Assembly: GCA_904066235.2 (NCBI GenBank)
Contig: CAJFCV020000001.1
Span: 8,680,001 to 8,744,000 of the forward strand
From: Bursaphelenchus xylophilus
Lineage: Eukaryota; Nematoda; Chromadorea; Rhabditida; Aphelenchoididae
Direction of reading: 5' to 3'
DNA length: 64,000 bases
The notes under the pieces: generated by a model
What the model saw: only the letters and a program-made list of their open reading frames with translations
Told to the model about the DNA's origin: nothing
Databases searched by the model: none
Shown: positions 20,098 through 35,000 of the stretch, in pieces
How positions within the stretch are numbered: the first letter of the stretch is position 1
Layout of the letters: each line of letters opens with the position of its first letter
Program-made: the position numbers and the translations under genes

Positions 20098-23000
20098 TAT
20101 ACCAGGCACCAGTTTAAAAAAAAGTGAATTAGTGATGTCGGAGTGAATTGACAAGACATATACCATTCGAAAGGTAACCTCATAAGATTTTAGCACGGCA
20201 CGTTTTAGCTTTTTTGGAATTAAATTACGCCCGCCGCAGGCCAAACACTCTGATATTATACCAGGCACCAGTTTAAAAAAAATTGAATTAGTGATGTCGG
20301 AGTGAATATACAAGACATATACCATTCGAAAGGTAACCTCATAAGATTTTAGCACGGCACGTTTTAGCTTTTTTGGAATTAAATTACGCCCGCCGCAGAC
20401 CAAACACTCTGATATTATACCAGGCACCAGTTTAAAAAAATTGAATTAGTGATGTCGGAGTGAATATACAAGACATATACCATTCGAAAGGTAACCTCAT
20501 AAGATTTTAGCACGGCACGTTTTAGCTTTTTTGGAATTAAATTACGCCCGCCGCAGGCCAAACACTCTGATATTATACCAGGCACCAGTTTAAAAAAAAT
20601 TGAATTAGTGATGTCGGAGTGAATATGACAAGACATATACCATTCGAAAGGTAACCTCATAAGATTTTAGCACGGCACGTTTTAGCTTTTTTGGAATTAA
20701 ATTACGCCCGCCGCAGACCAAACACTCTGATATTATACCAGGCACCAGTTTAAAAAAAATTGAATTAGTGATGTCGGAGTGAATATACAAGACATATACC
20801 ATTCGAAAGGTAACCTCATAAGGTTTTAGCACGGCACGTTTTAGCTTTTTTGGAATTAAATTACGCCCGCCGCAGGCCAAACACTCTGATATTATACCAG
20901 GCACCAGTTTAAAAAAATTGAATTAGTGATGTCGGAGTGAATTGACAAGACATATACCATTCGAAAGGTAACCTCATAAGATTTTAGTACGGCAAGTTTC
21001 AGCTTTTTTGGAAATAAATTACGCCCGCCGCAGGCCAAACACTCTGATATTATACCAGGCACCAGTTTAAAAAAAATTGAATTAGTGATGTCGGAGTGAA
21101 TATACAAGACATATACCATTCGAAAGGTAACCTCATAAGATTTTAGCACGGCACGTTTTAGCTTTTTTGGAATTAAATTACGCCCGCCGCAGGCCAAACA
21201 CTCTGATATTATACCAGGCACCAGTTTAAAAAAATTGAATTAGTGATGTCGGAGTGAATATACAAGACATATACCATTCGAAAGGTAACCTCATAAGATT
21301 TTAGCACGGCAAGTTTTAGCTTTTTTGGAATTAAATTACGCCCGCCGCAGGCCAAACACTCTGATATTATACCAGGCACCAGTTTAAAAAAAATTGAATT
21401 AGTGATGTCGGAGTGAATATACAAGACATATACCATTCGAAAGGTAACCTCATAAGATTTTAGTACGGCAAGTTTTAGCTTTTTTGGAATTAAATTACGC
21501 CCGCCGCAGGCCAAACACTCTGATATTATACCAGGCACCAGTTTAAAAAAAATTGAATTAGTGATGTCGGAGTGAATATACAAGACATATACCATTCGAA
21601 AGGTAACCTCATAAGATTTTAGCACGGCACGTTTTAGCTTTTTTGGAATTAAATTACGCCCGCCGCAGGCCAAACACTCTGATATTATACCAGGCACCAG
21701 TTTAAAAAAAATTGAATTAGTGATGTCGGAGTGAATATGACAAGACATATACCATTCGAAAGGTAACCTCATAAGATTTTAGCACGGCAAGTTTCAGCTT
21801 TTTTGGAAATAAATTACGCCCGCCGCAGGCCAAACACTCTGATATTATACCAGGCACCAGTTTAAAAAAAATTGAATTAGTGATGTCGGAGTGAATTGAC
21901 AAGACATATACCATTCGAAAGGTAACCTCATAAGATTTTAGCACGGCACGTTTTAGCTTTTTTGGAATTAAATTACGCCCGCCGCAGACCAAACACTCTG
22001 ATATTATACCAGGCACCAGTTTAAAAAAAATTGAATTAGTGATGTCGGAGTGAATATACAAGACATATACCATTCGAAAGGTAACCTCATAAGATTTTAG
22101 CACGGCAAGTTTTAGCTTTTTTGGAATTAAATTACGCCCGCCGCAGGCCAAACACTCTGATATTATACCAGGCACCAGTTTAAAAAAAAGTGAATTAGTG
22201 ATGTCGGAGTGAATTGACAAGACATATACCATTCGAACGGTAACCTCATAAGATTTTAGCACGGCAAGTTTCAGCTTTTTTGGAATTAAATTACGCCCGC
22301 CGCAGGCCAAACACTCTGATATTATACCAGGCACCAGTTTAAAAAAAATTGAATTAGTGATGTCGGAGTGAATATGACAAGACATATACCATTCGAAAGG
22401 TAACCTCATAAGATTTTAGCACGGCAAGTTTCAGCTTTTTTGGAATTAAATTCCGCCCGCCGCAGGCCAAACACTCTGATATTATACCAGGCACCAGTTT
22501 AAAAAAAAGTGAATTAGTGATGTCGGAGTGAATTGACAAGACATATACCATTCGAACGGTAACCTCATAAGATTTTAGCGCGGCAAGTTTCAGCTTTTTT
22601 GGAATTAAATTACGCCCGCCGCAGGCCAAACACTCTGATATTATACCAGGCACCAGTTTAAAAAAATTGAATTAGTGATGTCGGAGTGAATATGACAAGA
22701 CATATACCATTCGAAAGGTAACCTCATAAGATTTTAGCACGGCAAGTTTTAGCTTTTTTGGAATTAAATTACGCCCGCCGCAGGCCAAACACTCTGATAT
22801 TATACCAGGCACCAGTTTAAAAAAATTGAATTAGTGATGTCGGAGTGAATATACAAGACATATACCATTCGAACGGTAACCTCATAAGATTTTAGCACGG
22901 CAAGTTTCAGCTTTTTTGGAAATAAATTACGCCCGCCGCAGGCCAAACACTCTGATATTATACCAGGCACCAGTTTAAAAAAATTGAATTAGTGATGTCG

Positions 23001-26000
23001 GAGTGAATATACAAGACATATACCATTCGAAAGGTAACCTCATAAGATTTTAGCACGGCAAGTTTCAGCTTTTTTGGAATTAAATTACGCCCGCCGCAGG
23101 CCAAACACTCTGATATTATACCAGGCACCAGTTTAAAAAAAAAGTGAATTAGTGATGTCGGAGTGAATATACAAGACATATACCATTCGAAAGGTAACCT
23201 CATAAGATTTTAGCGCGGCAAGTTTCAGCTTTTTTGGAATTAAATTACGCCCGCCGCAGGCCAAACACTCTGATATTATACCAGGCACCAGTTTAAAAAA
23301 AAGTGAATTAGTGATGTCGGAGTGAATATGACAAGACATATACCATTCGAAAGGTAACCTCATAAGATTTTAGCACGGCAAGTTTCAGCTTTTTTGGAAT
23401 TAAATTACGCCCGCCGCAGGCCAAACACTCTGATATTATACCAGGCACCAGTTTAAAAAAAATTGAATTAGTGATGTCGGAGTGAATATACAAGACATAT
23501 ACCATTCGAACGGTAACCTCATAAGATTTTAGCACGGCAAGTTTCAGCTTTTTTGGAAATAAATTACGCCCGCCGCAGGCCAAACACTCTGATATTATAC
23601 CAGGCACCAGTTTAAAAAAATTGAATTAGTGATGTCGGAGTGAATATACAAGACATATACCATTCGAACGGTAACCTCATAAGATTTTAGCACGGCAAGT
23701 TTCAGCTTTTTTGGAATTAAATTACGCCCGCCGCAGGCCAAACACTCTGATATTATACCAGGCACCAGTTTAAAAAAAATTGAATTAGTGATGTCGGAGT
23801 GAATATGACAAGACATATACCATTCGAACGGTAACCTCATAAGATTTTAGCACGGCAAGTTTCAGCTTTTTTGGAATTAAATTACGCCCGCCGCAGGCCA
23901 AACACTCTGATATTATACCAGGCACCAGTTTAAAAAGAATTGAATTAGTGATGTCGGAGTGAATTGACAAGACATATACCATTCGAAAGGTAACCTCATA
24001 AGATTTTAGCGCGGCAAGTTTCAGCTTTTTTGGAATTAAATTACGCCCACACTGCAGGCGAAACACTCTGATATTATACCAGGCACCAGTTTAAAAAAAA
24101 GTGAATTAGTGATGTCGGAGTGAATTGACAAGACATATACCATTCGAAAGGTAACCTCATAAGATTTTAGCACGGCAAGTTTTAGCTTTTTTGGAATTAA
24201 ATTACGCCCACACTGGGCGAAACACCCTGATATTATACCAGGCACCAGTTTAAAAAAAAGTGAATTAGTGATGTCGGAGTGAATTGACAAGACATATACC
24301 ATTCGAAAGGTAACCTCATAAGATTTTAGCACGGCAAGTTTTAGCTTTTTTGGAATTAAATTACGCCCACACTGGGCGAAACACCCTGATATTATACCAG
24401 GCACCAGTTTAAAAAAAAGTGAATTAGTGATGTCGGAGTGAATTGACAAGACATATACCATTCGAAAGGTAACCTCATAAGATTTTAGCACGGCAAGTTT
24501 TAGCTTTTTTGGAATTAAATTACGCCCACACTGGGCGAAACACCCTGATATTATACCAGGCACCAGTTTAAAAAAAAGTGAATTAGTGATGTAGGAGTGA
24601 ATTGACAAGACATATACCATTCGAAAGGTAACCTCATAAGATTTTAGCACGGCAAGTTTTAGCTTTTTTGGAATTAAATTACGCCCGCCGCAGGCCAAAC
24701 ACTCTGATATTATACCAGGCACCAGTTTAAAAAAAGTGAATTAGTGATGTCGGAGTGAATATGACAAGACATATACCATTCGAACGGTAACCTCATAAGA
24801 TTTTAGCACGGCAAGTTTCAGCTTTTTTGGAATTAAATTACGCCCACCACTGGGCGAAACACCCTGATATTATACCAGGCACCAGTTTAAAAAAAAAGTG
24901 AATTAGTGATGTAGGAGTGAATTGACAAGACATATACCATTCGAAAGGTAACCTCATAGGATTTTAGTACGGCAAGTTTTAGCTTTTTTGGAATTAAATT
25001 ACGCCCGCCACATACCAAACACTCTGATATTATACCAGGCACCAGTTTAAAAAAAATTGAATTAGTGATGTCGGAGTGAATTGACAAGACATATACCATT
25101 CGAAAGGTAACCTCATAAGATTTTAGCACGGCAAGTTTCAGCTTTTTTGGAATTAAATTACGCCCGCCGCAGGCCAAACACTCTGATATTATACCAGGCA
25201 CCAGTTTAAAAAAAATTGAATTAGTGATGTCGGAGTGAATATACAAGACATATACCATTCGAACGGTAACCTCATAAGATTTTAGCACGGCAAGTTTTAG
25301 CTTTTTTGGAATTAAATTACGCCCGCCGCAGGCCAAACACTCTGATATTATACCAGGCACCAGTTTAAAAAGAATTGAATTAGTGATGTCGGAGTGAATT
25401 GACAAGACATATACCATTCGAAAGGTAACCTCATAAGATTTTAGCGCGGCAAGTTTCAGCTTTTTTGGAATTAAATTACGCCCGCCGCAGGCCAAACACT
25501 CTGATATTATACCAGGCACCAGTTTAAAAAAAATTGAATTAGTGATGTCGGAGTGAATATACAAGACATATACCATTCGAAAGATAACCTCATAAGATTT
25601 TAGCACGGCAAGTTTCAGCTTTTTTGGAATTAAATTACGCCCGCCGCAGGCCAAACACTCTGATATTATACCAGGCACCAGTTTAAAAAAAATTGAATTA
25701 GTGATGTCGGAGTGAATTGACAAGACATATACCATTCGAAAGGTAACCTCATAAGATTTTAGCACGGCAAGTTTCAGCTTTTTTGGAATTAAATTACGCC
25801 CACACTGGGCGAAACACCCTGATATTATACCAGGCACCAGTTTAAAAAAAAGTGAATTAGTGATGTCGGAGTGAATTGACAAGACATATACCATTCGAAA
25901 GGTAACCTCATAAGATTTTAGCACGGCAAGTTTTAGCTTTTTTGGAATTAAATTACGCCCACACTGGGCGAAACACCCTGATATTATACCAGGCACCAGT

Positions 26001-29000
26001 TTAAAAAAAAGTGAATTAGTGATGTCGGAGTGAATTGACAAGACATATACCATTCGAAAGGTAACCTCATAAGATTTTAGCACGGCAAGTTTCAGCTTTT
26101 TTGGAATTAAATTACGCCCACACTGGGCGAAACACCCTGATATTATACCAGGCACCAGTTTAAAAAAAAGTGAATTAGTGATGTCGGAGTGAATTGACAA
26201 GACATATACCATTCGAAAGGTAACCTCATAAGATTTTAGCACGGCAAGTTTTAGCTTTTTTGGAATTAAATTACGCCCACACTGGGCGAAACACCCTGAT
26301 ATTATACCAGGCACCAGTTTAAAAAAAAAGTGAATTAGTGATGTCGGAGTGAATTGACAAGACATATACCATTCGAAAGGTAACCTCATAAGATTTTAGC
26401 ACGGCAAGTTTCAGCTTTTTTGGAATTAAATTACGCCCACACTGGGCGAAACACCCTGATATTATACCAGGCACCAGTTTAAAAAAAAAGTGAATTAGTG
26501 ATGTAGGAGTGAATTGACAAGACATATACCATTCGAAAGGTAACCTCATAAGATTTTAGCACGGCAAGTTTTAGCTTTTTTGGAATTAAATTACGCCCGC
26601 ACTGCAGGCCAAACACTCTGATATTATACCAGGCACCAGTTTAAAAAAAGTGAATTAGTGATGTCGGAGTGAATATGACAAGACATATACCATTCGAACG
26701 GTAACCTCATAAGATTTTAGCACGGCAAGTTTCAGCTCTTTTGGAGTTAAATTACGCCCGCCGCAGGCCAAACACTCTGATATTATACCAGGCACCAGTT
26801 TAAAAAAAAGTGAATTAGTGATGTAGGAGTGAATTGACAAGACATATACCATTCGAAAGGTAACCTCATAAGATTTTAGCACGGCAAGTTTCAGCTCTTT
26901 TGGAGTTAAATTACGCCCACACTGGGCGAAAAACCCTGATATTATACCAGGCACCAGTTTAAAAAAAAAAGTGAATTAGTGATGTAGGAGTGAATTGACA
27001 AGACATATACCATTCGAAAGGTAACCTCATAAGATTTTAGCACGGCAAGTTTCAGCTTTTTTGGAATTAAATTACGCCCGCCGCAGGCCAAACACTCTGA
27101 TATTATACCAGGCACCAGTTTAAAAAAAAGTGAATTAGTGATGTCGGAGTGAATTGACAAGACATATACCATTCGAAAGGTAACCTCATAAGATTTTAGC
27201 ACGGCAAGTTTTAGCTTTTTTGGAATTAAATTACGCCCGCCGCAGGCCAAACACTCTGATATTATACCAGGCACCAGTTTAAAAAAAAAAGTGAATTAGT
27301 GATGTCGGAGTGAATTGACAAGACATATACCATTCGAAAGGTAACCTCATAGGATTTTAGTACGGCAAGTTTTAGCTTTTTTGGAATTAAATTACGCCCG
27401 CCGCAGGCCAAACACTCTGATATTATACCAGGCACCAGTTTAAAAAAAATTGAATTAGTGATGTCGGAGTGAATTGACAAGACATATACCATTCGAAAGG
27501 TAACCTCATAAGATTTTAGCACGGCAAGTTTCAGCTTTTTGGAATTAAATTACGCCCGCCGCAGGCCAAACACTCTGATATTATACCAGGCACCAGTTTA
27601 AAAAAAATTGAATTAGTGATGTCGGAGTGAATTGACAAGACATATACCATTCGAAAGGTAACCTCATAAGATTTTAGCACGGCAAGTTTCAGCTTTTTTG
27701 GAATTAAATTACGCCCGCCGCAGGCCAAACACTCTGATATTATACCAGGCACCAGTTTAAAAAGAATTGAATTAGTGATGTCGGAGTGAATTGACAAGAC
27801 ATATACCATTCGAAAGGTAACCTCATAAGATTTTAGCACGGCAAGTTTCAGCTTTTTTGGAATTAAATTACGCCCGCCGCAGGCCAAACACTCTGATATT
27901 ATACCAGGCACCAGTTTAAAAAAATTGAATTAGTGATGTCGGAGTGAATATACAAGACATATACCATTCGAACGGTAACCTCATAAGATTTTAGCACGGC
28001 AAGTTTCAGCTTTTTTGGAATTAAATTACGCCCGCCGCAGGCCAAACACTCTGATATTATACCAGGCACCAGTTTAAAAAGAATTGAATTAGTGATGTCG
28101 GAGTGAATTGACAAGACATATACCATTCGAAAGGTAACCTCATAAGATTTTAGCACGGCAAGTTTCAGCTTTTTTGGAATTAAATTACGCCCACACTGGG
28201 CGAAACACTCTGATATTATACCAGGCACCAGTTTAAAAAAAAGTGAATTAGTGATGTCGGAGTGAATTGACAAGACATATACCATTCGAAAGGTAACCTC
28301 ATAAGATTTTAGCACGGCAAGTTTTAGCTTTTTTGGAATTAAATTACGCCCACACTGGGCGAAACACCCTGATATTATACCAGGCACCAGTTTAAAAAAA
28401 AGTGAATTAGTGATGTCGGAGTGAATTGACAAGACATATACCATTCGAAAGGTAACCTCATAAGATTTTAGCACGGCAAGTTTCAGCTTTTTTGGAATTA
28501 AATTACGCCCACACTGGGCGAAACACCCTGATATTATACCAGGCACCAGTTTAAAAAAAAGTGAATTAGTGATGTCGGAGTGAATTGACAAGACATATAC
28601 CATTCGAAAGGTAACCTCATAAGATTTTAGCACGGCAAGTTTTAGCTTTTTTGGAATTAAATTACGCCCACACTGGGCGAAACACCCTGATATTATACCA
28701 GGCACCAGTTTAAAAAAAAGTGAATTAGTGATGTCGGAGTGAATTGACAAGACATATACCATTCGAAAGGTAACCTCATAAGATTTTAGCACGGCAAGTT
28801 TTAGCTTTTTTGGAATTAAATTACGCCCACACTGGGCGAAACACCCTGATATTATACCAGGCACCAGTTTAAAAAAAAGTGAATTAGTGATGTCGGAGTG
28901 AATTGACAAGACATATACCATTCGAAAGGTAACCTCATAAGATTTTAGCACGGCAAGTTTTAGCTTTTTTGGAATTAAATTACGCCCACACTGGGCGAAA

Positions 29001-32000
29001 CACCCTGATATTATACCAGGCACCAGTTTAAAAAAAAGTGAATTAGTGATGTAGGAGTGAATTGACAAGACATATACCATTCGAAAGGTAACCTCATAAG
29101 ATTTTAGCACGGCAAGTTTCAGCTTTTTTGGAATTAAATTACGCCCGCCACATGAGCCAAACACTCTGATATTATACCAGGCACCAGTTTAAAAAAAATT
29201 GAATTAGTGATGTCGGAGTGAATTGACAAGACATATACCATTCGAAAGGTAACCTCATAAGATTTTAGCACGGCAAGTTTTAGCTTTTTTGGAATTAAAT
29301 TACGCCCACACTGGGCGAAACACCCTGATATTATACCAGGCACCAGTTTAAAAAAAAGTGAATTAGTGATGTCGGAGTGAATTGACAAGACATATACCAT
29401 TCGAAAGGTAACCTCATAAGATTTTAGCACGGCAAGTTTTAGCTTTTTTGGAATTAAATTACGCCCACACTGGGCGAAACACTCTGATATTATACCAGGC
29501 ACCAGTTTAAAAAAAAGTGAATTAGTGATGTCGGAGTGAATTGACAAGACATATACCATTCGAAAGGTAACCTCATAAGATTTTAGCACGGCAAGTTTTA
29601 GCTTTTTTGGAATTAAATTACGCCCACACTGGGCGAAACACTCTGATATTATACCAGGCACCAGTTTAAAAAAAAGTGAATTAGTGATGTAGGAGTGAAT
29701 TGACAAGACATATACCATTCGAAAGGTAACCTCATAAGATTTTAGCACGGCAAGTTTTAGCTTTTTTGGAATTAAATTACGCCCGCCACAGGCCAAACAC
29801 TCTGATATTATACCAGGCACCAGTTTAAAAAAAATTGAATTAGTGATGTCGGAGTGAATTGACAAGACATATACCATTCGAAAGGTAACCTCATAAGATT
29901 TTAGCACGGCAAGTTTCAGCTTTTTTGGAATTAAATTACGCCCGCCGCAGGCCAAACACTCTGATATTATACCAGGCACCAGTTTAAAAAAAATTGAATT
30001 AGTGATGTCGGAGTGAATTGACAAGACATATACCATTCGAAAGGTAACCTCATAAGATTTTAGCACGGCAAGTTTCAGCTTTTTTGGAATTAAATTACGC
30101 CCACACTGGGCGAAACACTCTGATATTATACCAGGCACCAGTTTAAAAAAAAGTGAATTAGTGATGTCGGAGTGAATTGACAAGACATATACCATTCGAA
30201 AGGTAACCTCATAAGATTTTAGCACGGCAAGTTTCAGCTTTTTTGGAATTAAATTACGCCCACACTGGGCGAAACACCCTGATATTATACCAGGCACCAG
30301 TTTAAAAAAAAGTGAATTAGTGATGTCGGAGTGAATTGACAAGACATATACCATTCGAAAGGTAACCTCATAAGATTTTAGCACGGCAAGTTTCAGCTTT
30401 TTTGGAATTAAATTACGCCCACACTGGGCGAAACACTCTGATATTATACCAGGCACCAGTTTAAAAAAAAGTGAATTAGTGATGTCGGAGTGAATTGACA
30501 AGACATATACCATTCGAAAGGTAACCTCATAAGATTTTAGCACGGCAAGTTTTAGCTTTTTTGGAATTAAATTACGCCCACACTGGGCGAAACACTCTGA
30601 TATTATACCAGGCACCAGTTTAAAAAAAAGTGAATTAGTGATGTACGGAGTGAATTGACAAGACATATACCATTCGAAAGGTAACCTCATAAGATTTTAG
30701 CACGGCAAGTTTTAGCTTTTTTGGAATTAAATTACGCCCACACTGGGCGAAACACTCTGATATTATACCAGGCACCAGTTTAAAAAAAAGTGAATTAGTG
30801 ATGTCGGAGTGAATTGACAAGACATATACCATTCGAAAGGTAACCTCATAAGATTTTAGCACGGCAAGTTTTAGCTTTTTTGGAATTAAATTACGCCCAC
30901 ACTGGGCGAAACACTCTGATATTATACCAGGCACCAGTTTAAAAAAAAGTGAATTAGTGATGTCGGAGTGAATTGACAAGACATATACCATTCGAAAGGT
31001 AACCTCATAAGATTTTAGCACGGCAAGTTTTAGCTTTTTTGGAATTAAATTACGCCCACACTGGGCGAAACACTCTGATATTATACCAGGCACCAGTTTA
31101 AAAAAAGTTGAATTAGTGATGTCGGAGTGAATTGACAAGACATATACCATTCGAAAGGTAACCTCATAAGATTTTAGCACGGCAAGTTTCAGCTTTTTTG
31201 GAATTAAATTACGCCCACACTGGGCGAAACACCCTGATATTATACCAGGCACCAGTTTAAAAAAAAGTGAATTAGTGATGTCGGAGTGAATTGACAAGAC
31301 ATATACCATTCGAAAGGTAACCTCATAAGATTTTAGCACGGCAAGTTTCAGCTCTTTTGGAGTTAAATTACGCCCACACTGGGCGAAACACCCTGATATT
31401 ATACCAGGCACCAGTTTAAAAAAAAGTGAATTAGTGATGTCGGAGTGAATTGACAAGACATATACCATTCGAAAGGTAACCTCATAAGATTTTAGCACGG
31501 CAAGTTTTAGCTTTTTTGGAATTAAATTACGCCCACACTGGGCGAAACACCCTGATATTATACCAGGCACCAGTTTAAAAAAAAGTGAATTAGTGATGTC
31601 GGAGTGAATTGACAAGACATATACCATTCGAAAGGTAACCTCATAAGATTTTAGCACGGCAAGTTTTAGCTTTTTTGGAATTAAATTACGCCCACACTGG
31701 GCGAAACACCCTGATATTATACCAGGCACCAGTTTAAAAAAAAGTGAATTAGTGATGTCGGAGTGAATTGACAAGACATATACCATTCGAAAGGTAACCT
31801 CATAAGATTTTAGCACGGCAAGTTTTAGCTTTTTTGGAATTAAATTACGCCCGCCGCAGGCCAAACACTCTGATATTATACCAGGCACCAGTTTAAAAAA
31901 AAGTGAATTAGTGATGTACGGAGTGAATTGACAAGACATATACCATTCGAAAGGTAACCTCATAGGATTTTAGTACGGCAAGTTTTAGCTTTTTTGGAAT

Positions 32001-35000
32001 TAAATTACGCCCGCCACAGGCCAAACACTCTGATATTATACCAGGCACCAGTTTAAAAAAAATTGAATTAGTGATGTCGGAGTGAATTGACAAGACATAT
32101 ACCATTCGAAAGGTAACCTCATAAGATTTTAGCACGGCAAGTTTCAGCTTTTTTGGAATTAAATTACGCCCACACTGGGCGAAACACTCTGATATTATAC
32201 CAGGCACCAGTTTAAAAAAAAGTGAATTAGTGATGTAGGAGTGAATTGACAAGACATATACCATTCGAAAGGTAACCTCATAAGATTTTAGCACGGCAAG
32301 TTTCAGCTCTTTTGGAGTTAAATTACGCCCACACTGGGCGAAAAACCCTGATATTATACCAGGCACCAGTTTAAAAAAAAAAGTGAATTAGTGATGTCGG
32401 AGTGAATTGACAAGACATATACCATTCGAAAGGTAACCTCATAAGATTTTAGCACGGCAAGTTTTAGCTTTTTTGGAATTAAATTACGCCCACACTGGGC
32501 GAAACACCCTGATATTATACCAGGCACCAGTTTAAAAAAAAGTGAATTAGTGATGTCGGAGTGAATTGACAAGACATATACCATTCGAAAGGTAACCTCA
32601 TAAGATTTTAGCACGGCAAGTTTTAGCTTTTTTGGAATTAAATTACGCCCACACTGGGCGAAACACCCTGATATTATACCAGGCACCAGTTTAAAAAAAA
32701 GTGAATTAGTGATGTCGGAGTGAATTGACAAGACATATACCATTCGAAAGGTAACCTCATAAGATTTTAGCACGGCAAGTTTTAGCTTTTTTGGAATTAA
32801 ATTACGCCCACACTGGGCGAAACACCCTGATATTATACCAGGCACCAGTTTAAAAAAAAGTGAATTAGTGATGTCGGAGTGAATTGACAAGACATATACC
32901 ATTCGAAAGGTAACCTCATAAGATTTTAGCACGGCAAGTTTTAGCTTTTTTGGAATTAAATTACGCCCGCCGCAGGCCAAACACTCTGATATTATACCAG
33001 GCACCAGTTTAAAAAAAAGTGAATTAGTGATGTAGGAGTGAATTGACAAGACATATACCATTCGAAAGGTAACCTCATAGGATTTTAGTACGGCAAGTTT
33101 TAGCTTTTTTGGAATTAAATTACGCCCGCCACATACCAAACACTCTGATATTATACCAGGCACCAGTTTAAAAAAAATTGAATTAGTGATGTCGGAGTGA
33201 ATTGACAAGACATATACCATTCGAAAGGTAACCTCATAAGATTTTAGCACGGCAAGTTTCAGCTTTTTTGGAATTAAATTACGCCCGCCGCAGGCCAAAC
33301 ACTCTGATATTATACCAGGCACCAGTTTAAAAAAAAGTGAATTAGTGATGTAGGAGTGAATTGACAAGACATATACCATTCGAAAGGTAACCTCATAAGA
33401 TTTTAGCACGGCAAGTTTCAGCTTTTTTGGAATTAAATTACGCCCGCCGCAGGCCAAACACTCTGATATTATACCAGGCACCAGTTTAAAAAAAAGTGAA
33501 TTAGTGATGTCGGAGTGAATTGACAAGACATATACCATTCGAAAGATAACCTCATAAGATTTTAGCACGGCAAGTTTTAGCTTTTTTGGAATTAAATTAC
33601 GCCCACACTGGGCGAAACACCCTGATATTATACCAGGCACCAGTTTAAAAAAAAAGTGAATTAGTGATGTCGGAGTGAATTGACAAGACATATACCATTC
33701 GAAAGGTAACCTCATAAGATTTTAGCACGGCAAGTTTTAGCTTTTTTGGAATTAAATTACGCCCACACTGGGCGAAACACCCTGATATTATACCAGGCAC
33801 CAGTTTAAAAAAAAGTGAATTAGTGATGTCGGAGTGAATTGACAAGACATATACCATTCGAACGGTAACCTCATAAGATTTTAGCACGGCAAGTTTCAGC
33901 TTTTTTGGAATTAAATTACGCCCGCCGCAGGCCAAACACTCTGATATTATACCAGGCACCAGTTTAAAAAAAAGTGAATTAGTGATGTCGGAGTGAATTG
34001 ACAAGACATATACCATTCGAAAGGTAACCTCATAAGATTTTAGCACGGCAAGTTTCAGCTTTTTTGGAATTAAATTACGCCCGCCGCAGGCCAAACACTC
34101 TGATATTATACCAGGCACCAGTTTAAAAAAAAGTGAATTAGTGATGTAGGAGTGAATATACAAGACATATACCATTCGAACGGTAACCTCATAAGATTTT
34201 AGCACGGCAAGTTTCAGCTTTTTTGGAATTAAATTACGCCCGCCGCAGGCCAAACACTCTGATATTATACCAGGCACCAGTTCAAAAAAAAGTGAATTAG
34301 TGATGTCGGAGTGAATTGACAAGACATATACCATTCGAAAGGTAACCTCATAAGATTTTAGCACGGCAAGTTTCAGCTTTTTTGGAATTAAATTACGCCC
34401 GCCGCAGGCCAAACACTCTGATATTATACCAGGCACCAGTTTAAAAAAAGTGAATTAGTGATGTCGGAGTGAATTGACAAGACATATACCATTCGAAAGA
34501 TAACCTCATAAGATTTTAGCACGGCACGTTTCAGCTTTTTTGGAATTAAATTACGCCCGCCGCAGGCCAAACACTCTGATATTATACCAGGCACCAGTTT
34601 AAAAAAAATTGAATTAGTGATGTCGGAGTGAATTGACAAGACATATACCATTCGAAAGGTAACCTCATAAGATTTTAGCACGGCAAGTTTCAGCTTTTTT
34701 GGAATTAAATTACGCCCACACTGGGCGAAACACCCTGATATTATACCAGGCACCAGTTTAAAAAAAAGTGAATTAGTGATGTCGGAGTGAATTGACAAGA
34801 CATATACCATTCGAAAGGTAACATCATAAGATTTTAGCACGGCAAGTTTTAGCTTTTTTGGAATTAAATTACGCCCACACTGGGCGAAACACCCTGATAT
34901 TATACCAGGCACCAGTTTAAAAAAAAGTGAATTAGTGATGTCGGAGTGAATTGACAAGACATATACCATTCGAAAGGTAACCTCATAAGATTTTAGCACG